NCBI RefSeq assembly: GCF_031582905.1
Contig: NZ_CP133990.1
Coordinates: forward strand, 496,001-560,000
Direction of reading: 5' to 3'
Source of the DNA: Pengzhenrongella sp031582905
GTDB lineage: Bacteria > Actinomycetota > Actinomycetes > Actinomycetales > Cellulomonadaceae
Length of the DNA: 64,000 nucleotides
Shown here: in pieces, positions 38,604 through 46,481 of the stretch
How positions within the stretch are numbered: position 1 is the stretch's first letter
Layout: each line of letters begins with the position of its first letter
Notes under the pieces: generated by a model
Told to the model about the DNA's origin: nothing
The model's input: only the letters and a program-made list of their open reading frames with translations
Database searches by the model: none
Translations under genes and position numbers: made by a program

Positions 38604-39649
38604 GTGCCCACCACCGTCAAGGCCATCGCCGCGACCGCCGCCGACCAGCCGCTCGTCCCCACCACGATCGAGCGCCGCGACGTCGGACCGCACGACGTCC
38701 GGATCGACATCCGCTTCGCCGGCATCTGCCACTCCGACATCCACACCGCGCGCGCCGAGTGGGGCCCGGTGCCGTTCCCGCTCGTCGTCGGGCACGAGAT
38801 CGCCGGTGTGGTCGCCGAGGTCGGCTCCGAGGTGACGGGGTTCGCGGTGGGGGACCGGGTCGGCGTCGGCTGCATGGTGAACTCGTGCCGCGAGTGCGAG
38901 CAGTGCACCCAGGGGAACGAGCAGTACTGCCTGCGCGGCAACACCGGGACCTACGCGAGCACCGACCGCGACGGCACCGTGACCCAGGGCGGGTACGCCC
39001 AGGAGGTCGTCGTCACCGAGGACTTCGTGCTGCGGATCCCGGACGGCCTCGAGCTGGACGTCGCCGCACCCTGCTGTGCGCGGGGATCACGACGTACTCC
39101 CCGCTGCGCCACTGGGGCGTCGGCCCGGGGACCACGGTCGCCGTCGTCGGCATGGGCGGGCTCGGCCACATGGCCGTCAAGATCGCGCACGCCCTGGGCG
39201 CCGAGGTCACCGTGCTCTCGCAGTCGCTGAAGAAGCAGGAGGACGGGCTGCGCCTCGGGGCCGACCACTACTACGCGACCAGCGACCCCGAGACCTTCAC
39301 GGCGCTCGCCGGGTCGTTCGCGCTGGTCCTCAACACCGTCAGTGCCGCGCTCGACCTCGACGCGTACCTGTCGCTCCTCGCGGTCGACGGCACGCTGGTC
39401 AACGTGGGCGCCCCGCCCGAGCCCCAGCCGGTCCGGGCGTTCTCGCTCATCGGGGCGCGTCGGTCGTTCGCGGGCTCGACGATCGGCTCGATCGCCGAGA
39501 CGCAGGAGATGCTCGACTTCTGCGCCGAGCACGGCCTGGGTGCCGAGATCGAGGTCATCGCCGCCGACGCCGTCAACGAGGCATGGGAGCGCGTCGTCGC
39601 CTCGGACGTCCGCTACCGCTTCGTCATCGACACCGCGACCCTCGCCTGA
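38604..39649 (+). CDS. NAD(P)-dependent zinc alcohol dehydrogenase, CAD/YahK type (one frame break)
   Basis: About 348 residues from the GTG at 38604, with TGGAGA ahead. Catalytic zinc ligands lie in GICHSDIHTAR and VGHEIAG; structural zinc in NSCRECEQCTQGNEQYC; cofactor loop VGMGGLGHMAVK. These fit the cinnamyl-alcohol dehydrogenase group, which reduces aldehydes with NADPH. The frame breaks near 39072, where GCACCCTGC lacks one C. The gene ends 31 bases before the tandem minigene leader of the NhaA fusion, so the two may be co-transcribed. Confidence 0.87.
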
Positions 39650-39684
39650 GGACGCGGCGCCACCCGCCACCCACCCCGCCAGCC

Positions 39685-39733
39685 GATGAGCAGCCGATGA
39701 GCAGCCGATGAGCAGCCGATGAGCAGCCGATGA
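39685..39733 (+). repeat. 11-bp tandem repeat forming four coupled MSSR minigenes before nhaA
   Basis: GATGAGCAGCC occurs four times in a row (39685-39728), with a fifth partial copy supplying the NhaA-fusion start. Each copy begins a frame ATG-AGC-AGC-CGA-TGA, and each stop overlaps the next start as ATGA. Starts are at 39686, 39697, 39708 and 39719, and the chain ends on the real start at 39730. There is no good Shine-Dalgarno sequence before the true start, so re-initiation along the chain could matter. Confidence 0.85.
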
Positions 39734-42354
39734 GCAGGGCCACCACGCGCCCGGCGCAGTCCCGCGCGGCGTCGGACAGCGCCGGGCTCCTCACCCGGGT
39801 GGCGCCGCTCGGCCGCCGCCTGCGCACGGAGGCGGGCGGCGCCGCTCTGCTGCTGGCGGCCACGGTCGCGGCGCTCGGGTGGGCGAACTCCCCGTGGGGC
39901 GAGACCTACGACGCCTTCTGGCACACCGACCTCGCGGTGCGGGTCGGGGCGAGCGAGCTCTCGCTGGACCTGCGGCACTGGGTGAACGACGGCCTCATGA
40001 CGTTCTTCTTCTTCGTCATCGGGCTGGAGGTCAAGCGCGAGCTCGTCCTCGGCGAGCTGGCCGACCGCCGCCGCGCGGCGGTGCCCGCGCTCGCGGCGCT
40101 GATCGGCCTGGTCGTGCCGGCGCTGGTGTACGTGACGTTCAACCTCGGCGACGCGGCGGTGTCGGCCTGGGGAGTGGTCATCTCCACGGACACCGCCTTC
40201 CTCCTCGGGGTGCTCGCCCTCCTCGGGTCGGCCTGCCCGCCCCAGCTGCGTGTGTTCCTCCTCGCGCTGGCGATCGCCGACGACGTCGGCGCGCTGAGCG
40301 TCATCGCGATCTTCTACACCGAGGACCTCGCGCTCGTCCCGCTCGCGGTGGCCGGCGTGGGGTTCGCGGCCATGCTCGGGCTGCGCCGCCTGCGGGTGTG
40401 GCGCGGCCCGGCGTACCTCGTCCTCGGTGTCGCCGCGTGGGTGGCGATGTACCTGTCCGGGGTCCACCCGACCCTGCTGGGCGTCGCGGTGGCCCTCGCC
40501 ACGCCGGCCTACCCGCCGCGACGCGAGGAGGTGGCCGACGCCGCCCGCCGGACCCGGGCGTACCTGCAGTCGCCCAACCCCGAGTTCGCCGACGCCGCGC
40601 GGCTGTCCATCGCCCGCTCCGTCCCGGTGGGGGAGCGGCTGCAGCAGCTGTGGCGGCCCTGGACCGGCATGGTCATGGTGCCCCTGTTCGCCCTCGCGAA
40701 CGCCGGGGTGCCGCTGACCGGTGAGACCCTGCGCGCCGCGGCGACCTCGCCAGTGACCCTCGGCGTCGTCGCCGGGCTCGTGGTCGGCAAGCTCGTGGGC
40801 ATCCTCATCGGGACCGGGCTGGCGGTCCGGCTGCGTCTGGGTGACCTGGCGCCCGGCCTCGGTGGCCTCCAGCTCGCGGGCGGCGCCGCGCTGTCCGGCA
40901 TCGGCTTCACCATCTCGCTGTTCATCGTCGACCTCGCGCTCGCGGACGAGCGCCTCGCGGACCAGGCGCGCGTCGGCGTCCTCGCGGCCTCCGTGCTGGC
41001 GACCGCCCTGGGCGTCACGCTGCTGCGCCTCGCGGCCCGACGCCGGCCGGACGAGGCCGAGCTCGTGCTCGACCCGCCGGTCGACCCCGAGCGCGACCAC
41101 GTCCGTGGACCCGTCGACGCGCCGCTGACGCTCGTCGAGTACGGCGACTTCGAGTGCCCGTTCTGCGGGCAGGCCACCGGGGCGGTGGCCGAGCTGCGGG
41201 AGCGGTTCGGCGACCGGCTGCGGTACGTGTTCCGGCACGCGCCGCTCGTCGACGTCCACCCGCACGCCCAGCTGGCGGCGGAGGCGGCCGAGGCAGCGGC
41301 CGCGCAGGGCCGGTTCTGGGACATGCGCGACCGGCTGTTCGCGGCGCAGGACCGGTTGACGAGCGCGGACCTCGTGGACCACGCCGCGGCGCTGGGGCTG
41401 GACGCCGCGCGCTTCGCCCGCGACCTGGGCGCCGGCCGCTACACCCGCCGCGTCGAGCAGGACCGGGAGTCGGGCCAGGTGAGCGGGGTCCGCGGCACGC
41501 CCACCTTCTTCGTCGGGGAGCACCGGCACACCGGGCCGTTCGACGCCGACACGCTCGCCGCGGCGCTGCTCGCGGACGCGGGCCTCGGCCAGGGGCCGGC
41601 GGCGCCCCGCGCCGTCGACGTGCCCACCGGCGACGTCACGCCCGGGTCCGCGGGTGCCGGGACGGGGCGGCCGCGGATGACGCCCGCCCTGCCGGAGCTG
41701 CCCGAGGACCTTCCCGAGACCCCCGCCCGCGGCGGCGACCACCCCCGGCTGACGGACGCCCAGGTCGCGGCACTCGACCCGCACGGCACCCGGGTGCCGG
41801 TCGCCCGCGGCGACGTCCTGTACCGGGTGGGCGACGACACCTACGACCTCCACGTCGTGCTGTCGGGTGCGGTGGCGGTCGTCGGGTTCCCCGAGAACGG
41901 GGGCGAGCCGCTGGTCAGGGTGCACGGCCCACGCCGCTTCCTCGGCGAGCTCGACCTGTTCGACGACGAGCCGGTCCGGCGGACGGCCGTGGTCGTGCGC
42001 CCCGGGGAGGTGCTCCGCATCACGGCTGACCGCCTCCGGTCGCTGCTCGCGGACGACCCCGCGTTGCGCGACCTCGTCACGCGCGCCTTCCTCGTCCGGC
42101 GTGCCATCCGCTACGAGCTCGACGCCGACCTGCGCATCCTGGGGCGACGCGACTCGCCGGAGGTCCGGCGCCTCGTCGACCACGCGCTTGCGCACGGGCT
42201 GACCACCGACGTGGTGGAGATCAGCGAGACCGGCGATGCGGACGAGCTGCTGGCGCACCTGGGCGCCTCCCCGGCCGACCTCCCGCTCGTCGTGGCCCGG
42301 TCCGGCCGCGTGCTGCACGACCCCACCGAGGAGGATCTCGCGCGCGAGCTGTGA
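39730..42354 (+). CDS. nhaA: NhaA Na+/H+ antiporter fused to DsbA-like, cNMP-binding and glutaredoxin-like domains
   Basis: 874 residues without any break. Residues 20-435 are a complete NhaA with about 12 helices; the ion-binding pair is in AIADDVGALS (Asp184, Asp185) and the TD of the crossover in VISTDTAFLLG. Residues 450-620 form a DsbA/thioredoxin domain with active site CPFC (476-479) and a cis-Pro in RGTPTFFVG (591). Residues 670-790 form a cyclic-nucleotide-binding domain with cassette RFLGELDLFDDEPVRRTAVV. Residues 795-874 match the small glutaredoxin-like domain usually seen joining cNMP and thioredoxin-reductase domains. NhaA-DsbA fusions are known in actinobacteria; the two added domains are unusual. 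It may couple pH or sodium export to redox state and a nucleotide signal. Confidence 0.9.
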   Translation: MSRATTRPAQSRAASDSAGLLTRVAPLGRRLRTEAGGAALLLAATVAALGWANSPWGETYDAFWHTDLAVRVGASELSLDLRHWVNDGLMTFFFFVIGLEVKRELVLGELADRRRAAVPALAALIGLVVPALVYVTFNLGDAAVSAWGVVISTDTAFLLGVLALLGSACPPQLRVFLLALAIADDVGALSVIAIFYTEDLALVPLAVAGVGFAAMLGLRRLRVWRGPAYLVLGVAAWVAMYLSGVHPTLLGVAVALATPAYPPRREEVADAARRTRAYLQSPNPEFADAARLSIARSVPVGERLQQLWRPWTGMVMVPLFALANAGVPLTGETLRAAATSPVTLGVVAGLVVGKLVGILIGTGLAVRLRLGDLAPGLGGLQLAGGAALSGIGFTISLFIVDLALADERLADQARVGVLAASVLATALGVTLLRLAARRRPDEAELVLDPPVDPERDHVRGPVDAPLTLVEYGDFECPFCGQATGAVAELRERFGDRLRYVFRHAPLVDVHPHAQLAAEAAEAAAAQGRFWDMRDRLFAAQDRLTSADLVDHAAALGLDAARFARDLGAGRYTRRVEQDRESGQVSGVRGTPTFFVGEHRHTGPFDADTLAAALLADAGLGQGPAAPRAVDVPTGDVTPGSAGAGTGRPRMTPALPELPEDLPETPARGGDHPRLTDAQVAALDPHGTRVPVARGDVLYRVGDDTYDLHVVLSGAVAVVGFPENGGEPLVRVHGPRRFLGELDLFDDEPVRRTAVVVRPGEVLRITADRLRSLLADDPALRDLVTRAFLVRRAIRYELDADLRILGRRDSPEVRRLVDHALAHGLTTDVVEISETGDADELLAHLGASPADLPLVVARSGRVLHDPTEEDLAREL

Positions 42355-42393
42355 GGTGCGCCGGCGCCCGGCGACGGCGGCGGCCGGGACCGA

Positions 42394-43299
42394 CTACCTC
42401 GCCAGCTCGCGACGGGCGGCCGCGGTGACCGCGGCGCCGACCCGGTCCAGCGAGGCCGAGCGCAGCTTCCACTGCTGCCAGGACAGCTCCACGTCGACCG
42501 CCCCGAGGGGATCGAGGTCCACCAGGTCGCCGGCCCGCTCGCCGGCCCGGCTCTGCAGGTCGGGGAGCATGCCCCACCCCATGCCGAGGCGGATCGCCGT
42601 GAGGAAGTCCGCCGTGGCGGGCACGTGGTGCACCGGCGGCTGCGCGCCCTCGGCGACCCGGCCGCGCAGGTACCGGTGCTGCAGGTCGTCCTTGCGGTCG
42701 AACACGACCACGGGCGCGCGGCCCAGCGACTCGGGCGTGGGGCCGTCGGGGAACCACCGCTGCACGAACGCCGTCGCCGCCATCGGGCGGTACCGCATCG
42801 TGCCCAGGCGGGTGACCGAGCACCCCGCGACCGGGTCCGGGGCGGTGGTGACGGCGGCGACGACGGTCCCCGAGCGCAGCAGCGCTGCGGTGTGGTGCTC
42901 GTCGTCCCGGTGCAGGTCGAAGCTCACCGACGCGGCGAGCGGGGCGAGGGCGGGCAGGACCCACGTCCCGAGCGAGTCGGCGTTGACGGCGATCGGCAGG
43001 GTCGGCACCACCGGGCCCGTCCCGCCCGTCCCGCCCGTCGGCCCGTCGCCGAGCTCGGCGAGCGTGTCGGCCGCCAGCAGGTCGACCTGGCGAGCCAGGC
43101 GGAGCACCGCGCGGCCGGACTCGGTGACCTGCACGGGCTTGCTGCGGATGAGCAGCACCCGCCCGGTGGCCACCTCGAGTGCGCGCAGCCGCTGACTGAT
43201 CGCCGACGGCGTCACGTGCAGCGCGCGCGCCGCGGCCTCGAAGGTCCCCTCGGAGACGGCGGCGCTCAGCGCGCGGAGCTGGGCGAGGTCGAGGTCCAT
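42394..43299 (-). CDS. argP: LysR-family regulator, ArgP/LysG type
   Basis: 301 residues from MDLDLAQLRALSAAV at 43299. The winged helix (residues 1-60: GTFEAAARALHVTPSAISQRL) and the substrate-binding half are of normal length. It is divergent from a LysE exporter, the typical arrangement for ArgP/LysG, which turns on the exporter when basic amino acids accumulate. A 13-bp palindrome lies between the two genes. Confidence 0.93.
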   Translation of the reverse strand: MDLDLAQLRALSAAVSEGTFEAAARALHVTPSAISQRLRALEVATGRVLLIRSKPVQVTESGRAVLRLARQVDLLAADTLAELGDGPTGGTGGTGPVVPTLPIAVNADSLGTWVLPALAPLAASVSFDLHRDDEHHTAALLRSGTVVAAVTTAPDPVAGCSVTRLGTMRYRPMAATAFVQRWFPDGPTPESLGRAPVVVFDRKDDLQHRYLRGRVAEGAQPPVHHVPATADFLTAIRLGMGWGMLPDLQSRAGERAGDLVDLDPLGAVDVELSWQQWKLRSASLDRVGAAVTAAARRELAR

Positions 43300-43328
43300 G
43301 GACAGCAACGCTAATGCCGCCGCAGAAA

Positions 43329-43365
43329 AGTGAACTTCACTGCGCCCGGGCAGGCCGCCTACGGT
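43329..43365 (+). promoter_or_regulatory. lysE promoter with ArgP operator
   Basis: AGTGAACTTCACT (43329-43341) is a perfect palindrome. Its right arm TTCACT could be the -35 box, with TACGGT (43360-43365) as the -10 eighteen bases on. The ATG at 43372 follows the -10 by six bases, so the lysE mRNA is probably leaderless. Confidence 0.6.
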
Positions 43366-43371
43366 CGCCGC

Positions 43372-43995
43372 ATGCCCCTCGACCTCGCCGCCGCCCTCTC
43401 CGGGCTCGGGCTCGGACTGTCCCTCATCGTGGCGATCGGTTCGCAGAACGCCTTCGTGCTCCGCCAGGGCCTGCGTCGCCACCGGGTCGGCGCGGTCGTG
43501 CTCGTGTGCGTGCTGTCCGACGTCGCGCTCATCGCGGCGGGCGTGGCCGGGGCCGGCGCCGTGGTGCAGAGCCGGCCGTGGCTGCTGGACGCCGTCCGCA
43601 TCGCCGGCGCGGTCTTCCTCACGGGGTACGGGCTGCTGGCCGCGCGCCGCGCGCTGCGCCCGGGGACCCTCGTGCCCGACGACGCCGCGCCGTCGTCCAC
43701 GGCGTCGCTCGCGGGCGCGGTGACGGCGGCGCTCGCGCTGACGTGGCTCAACCCGCACGTGTACCTGGACACGGTCGTCCTGCTCGGCTCGATCGCGCAG
43801 AGCCACGCGGGGCGGCAGTGGTGGTTCGCCGCGGGAGCCGCCCTCGGCAGCACGCTGTGGTTCGTCGCGCTCGGCTACGGCGCCGCGCTGCTGCGCCCGC
43901 TGTTCGCCCGGCCGCGCGCGTGGCAGGTGCTCGACGCGGTGATCGCGGTCGTCATGCTCGCGCTGGCGGGGTCGCTGCTCGCCGCCGCCGGGTGA
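43372..43995 (+). CDS. lysE: LysE/ArgO family basic amino acid exporter
   Basis: 207 residues; the start is set by the leaderless promoter rather than by the longer frame starting at 43330. Five or six helices; family motifs GLGLSLIVAIGSQNAFVLRQ in helix 1 and TWLNPHVYLDTVVLLGS. It exports lysine or arginine and is controlled by the divergent ArgP-type regulator. Confidence 0.93.
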   Translation: MPLDLAAALSGLGLGLSLIVAIGSQNAFVLRQGLRRHRVGAVVLVCVLSDVALIAAGVAGAGAVVQSRPWLLDAVRIAGAVFLTGYGLLAARRALRPGTLVPDDAAPSSTASLAGAVTAALALTWLNPHVYLDTVVLLGSIAQSHAGRQWWFAAGAALGSTLWFVALGYGAALLRPLFARPRAWQVLDAVIAVVMLALAGSLLAAAG

Positions 43996-44012
43996 TCGCA
44001 CGGACCGGCGCC

Positions 44013-44018
44013 TATGCT
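44013..44018 (+). promoter_or_regulatory. -10 box of the PP2C gene (leaderless)
   Basis: TATGCT lies six bases ahead of the GTG at 44025, matching TAnnnT-N6-start, the pattern of leaderless genes in actinobacteria. This supports that start over the upstream GTG at 43992. Confidence 0.5.
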
Positions 44019-44024
44019 CCCGAG

Positions 44025-45311
44025 GTGACGCCCGACGAGAGCCTCCCCGCAGCGCTGCGCGGAGTCCTCGACGCCGTCGAGAACGCACCGCCGGTCGAGG
44101 CGGTCGAGGCAGCCACTCGTGGGCTGCAGGCAGCGCTCGGCGCGCTGTCGGCGTCGTTCCTCATCGCGGACCTGTCGGGTCGTGCGCTGGTCCGCCTGTC
44201 CACCGCCGACGCTCCCGGCGGCGCGCGGACCGCCGCCGACGCCGTGCGCCGCGACGCGCGCGAGGTGGCGCAGTCCCAGCCGTTCGACGGGGGCGCGGCG
44301 GGGCGGGCGCTGCAGACCCAGAGGGTCCAGGTGCTGCCGCCGGGAGACACCGCCCTGGGCGTCGCGTCCCCGGGAGGGTGGACGGTGCTCGCCCCGGTGA
44401 CGGAGCGGGGCGAGTCGCTGGGGCTGCTCGAGCTCGTCCTGCCGGTCGAGCCGACCCCGGCGGTGGTCGAGGAGATCGCCCGGACCGCGCACCTCCTGGG
44501 CTTCGTCGTGGTGGCAGGCAGACGCCACACCGACTTCTACGAGTGGGCGCAGCGCACCACGCCGTACTCGCTGTCGGCGGAGATCCAGCGACGGCTCCTG
44601 CCGCCCGGCTACACCTGCGAGGCCGACGCCTTCACGCTGTCGGCCTGGTTGGAGCCGTCGGCGACCGTGGGTGGTGACACGTACGACTACAGCCTCGCGC
44701 GCGACGTGCTGCACCTGTCGATGACCGACGCCATGGGGCACGGGGTGGCCAGCGCGCTGACCGCCACGCTGTGCGTCGGCGGTCTGCGCAACGCCCGGCG
44801 CCACGGGCGGTCGCTGCTCGAGCAGGCCGCAGCGGCCAACGCGGCGCTGTGCGACCACCACGCGGAGGTGTCCGCGGAGGCCTTCTCCACCGGCTTGCTC
44901 GGCCGGCTGGACCTGACCACCGGCGTCATGGAGCTCGTCAACGCGGGCCACGTCCCGCCGTTCCTTCTGCGCGACGGCGAGGTGGTCGAGGTCGCGCTGC
45001 CGCCGGGCGTCCCCCTCGGGCTGTTCCCGGACGCCCGGTACGTGGCCACGGCGCTCACGCTGCACGCCGGGGACCGGCTCGTCCTCGTGACGGACGGGCT
45101 GCTCGAGCGCAACGCGGAGCACCTCGACCTGCCCGCGCTCATCGGTGCCACGGCGGACCTGCACCCGCGCGAGGCGACCCGGGCGCTGACCGACCGGCTC
45201 CTGGAGGCCACCGGTCAGGCGCTCGAGGACGACGCCACGCTCCTCGTCCTCGACTGGCGCGGCCACCACGGCCAGGGCCGCGACACGCGCGCCGGGGCGA
45301 ACGCGTCATGA
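44025..45311 (+). CDS. PP2C-type (SpoIIE) phosphatase with GAF-like domain
   Basis: 428 residues. A GAF-like sensor lies at about 20-165 and the SpoIIE/PPM phosphatase at 190-415 (VGGDTYDYSLARDVLHLSMTDAMGHG, with metal-binding Asp residues, and LVLVTDGLLERN, then EDDATLLVLDW). Such phosphatases control anti-sigma-factor antagonists in partner-switching stress circuits. No antagonist or kinase gene lies nearby. Its stop abuts that of the convergent regulator (45306-45311). Confidence 0.88.
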   Translation: MTPDESLPAALRGVLDAVENAPPVEAVEAATRGLQAALGALSASFLIADLSGRALVRLSTADAPGGARTAADAVRRDAREVAQSQPFDGGAAGRALQTQRVQVLPPGDTALGVASPGGWTVLAPVTERGESLGLLELVLPVEPTPAVVEEIARTAHLLGFVVVAGRRHTDFYEWAQRTTPYSLSAEIQRRLLPPGYTCEADAFTLSAWLEPSATVGGDTYDYSLARDVLHLSMTDAMGHGVASALTATLCVGGLRNARRHGRSLLEQAAAANAALCDHHAEVSAEAFSTGLLGRLDLTTGVMELVNAGHVPPFLLRDGEVVEVALPPGVPLGLFPDARYVATALTLHAGDRLVLVTDGLLERNAEHLDLPALIGATADLHPREATRALTDRLLEATGQALEDDATLLVLDWRGHHGQGRDTRAGANAS

Positions 45312-46481
45312 CGAGGGCGGCGCCGCCGAGGACTCCCGGACGCGCAGCGACGGGCTGATCACGACGCGGTGCGCCGGGCGCCCGGGGTCGGCGAGCCGGG
45401 CGGCCAGCAGCTGCACCGCGGCGCGCCCGATCGACAGCCGCGGCGGCCGGACGGCGGTCAGGCGCGGGCTGAACAGGCCCGCGACCTCGTCGTCGTAGGC
45501 GACCACGGACAGGTCGCGGGGCACGGAGAGCCCGCGCTGCTCGCACCGCTGCACGAGCGCCATCGCCTCGGTGTCCGCGTGGACGAGCAGCCCGGTGGTG
45601 CCCGTGCTCAGGCACCGGTCCAGCACGTCGTCCAGGGCGGCGTCGAACCGCTCGGCGCGCAGGTCGGGCACGACGACGTCCACGGTGGCGGACGGCTCGT
45701 GCCCCGCCTCCGCGAGGGTCTCGAGCCAGCCGCGGCGCACGTGCGGGCCGGTCGGGCTGTGCTCGCTCAGGACGAGACCGACGCGCTCGTGACCGAGGGA
45801 CGCCAGGTGCCGGACGGCCATGGCAGCGCCCAGCGCGTGGTCGGTCACGACCGACTCCATCGCGGCGTGGTGCGGGCCCACCGTCGCGGACCGCTCCACG
45901 AGCACCACCGGGACCCCCGTCGACGCCAGCCACGCCATGGTGTCGGCGGCCCGCGGCACGTCCATCCGCGGCGCGATGAGCAGCCCGTCGACGGCGGCCT
46001 GCTCGACGAGGCGCGCCAGCTGCGGGCGGTCGTCGTGGGTCTCGTAGGACGACCCGCGCAGGACCAGCCGCATGCCGTGCCCGACCGCCTCGTCCTGCGC
46101 GCCGCGCACCACGCCCGGCCAGTAGTAGTCGAGCGAGGGCACGAGCATCCCGACCGGGCGTAGCACCGGCTCCCCGTCCGGCCTCGCCGTGCCCGACGAC
46201 GAGGCGGTGCCCGACGACGAGGCGGTGCCCGACGACGAGGTGACGGGCGGCGCCGGTGCGCCGGGGGCGTCGTCGGGCACGACGAGCGTGGCGCCGCCGT
46301 GCACGCGTCGCACCAGCCCCTCCTTCGCGAGCTGGGCGATGTCGCGCCGGACCGTCACCGGGGTCACCCCGAGGACGTCGGTGAGCTCCGAGACGCGCAC
46401 GGTGCCCTGGCGGTGCAGGGCATCGAGGAGCTGGGCCCGTCGGGTCACCGGGAGCGGGCCCCGGGCGTCGATCGTGCTCAT
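45306..46481 (-). CDS. DeoR-type DNA-binding / LacI-type ligand-binding hybrid regulator
   Basis: 391 residues from MSTIDARG at 46481, overlapping the upstream lyase stop by four bases. Residues 15-70 form a DeoR helix-turn-helix (QGTVRVSELTDVLGVTPVTV, then RRVHGGATLV), and residues 120-390 a LacI/GalR-type periplasmic-binding fold. The linker holds SSSGTA three times, encoded by an 18-bp tandem repeat near 46196-46249. It is co-transcribed with the heparinase-like lyase and faces the importer operon; the divergent region has six TGATCGT-type sites, so it probably senses an imported uronide and controls both operons. Confidence 0.87.
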   Translation of the reverse strand: MSTIDARGPLPVTRRAQLLDALHRQGTVRVSELTDVLGVTPVTVRRDIAQLAKEGLVRRVHGGATLVVPDDAPGAPAPPVTSSSGTASSSGTASSSGTARPDGEPVLRPVGMLVPSLDYYWPGVVRGAQDEAVGHGMRLVLRGSSYETHDDRPQLARLVEQAAVDGLLIAPRMDVPRAADTMAWLASTGVPVVLVERSATVGPHHAAMESVVTDHALGAAMAVRHLASLGHERVGLVLSEHSPTGPHVRRGWLETLAEAGHEPSATVDVVVPDLRAERFDAALDDVLDRCLSTGTTGLLVHADTEAMALVQRCEQRGLSVPRDLSVVAYDDEVAGLFSPRLTAVRPPRLSIGRAAVQLLAARLADPGRPAHRVVISPSLRVRESSAAPPSS

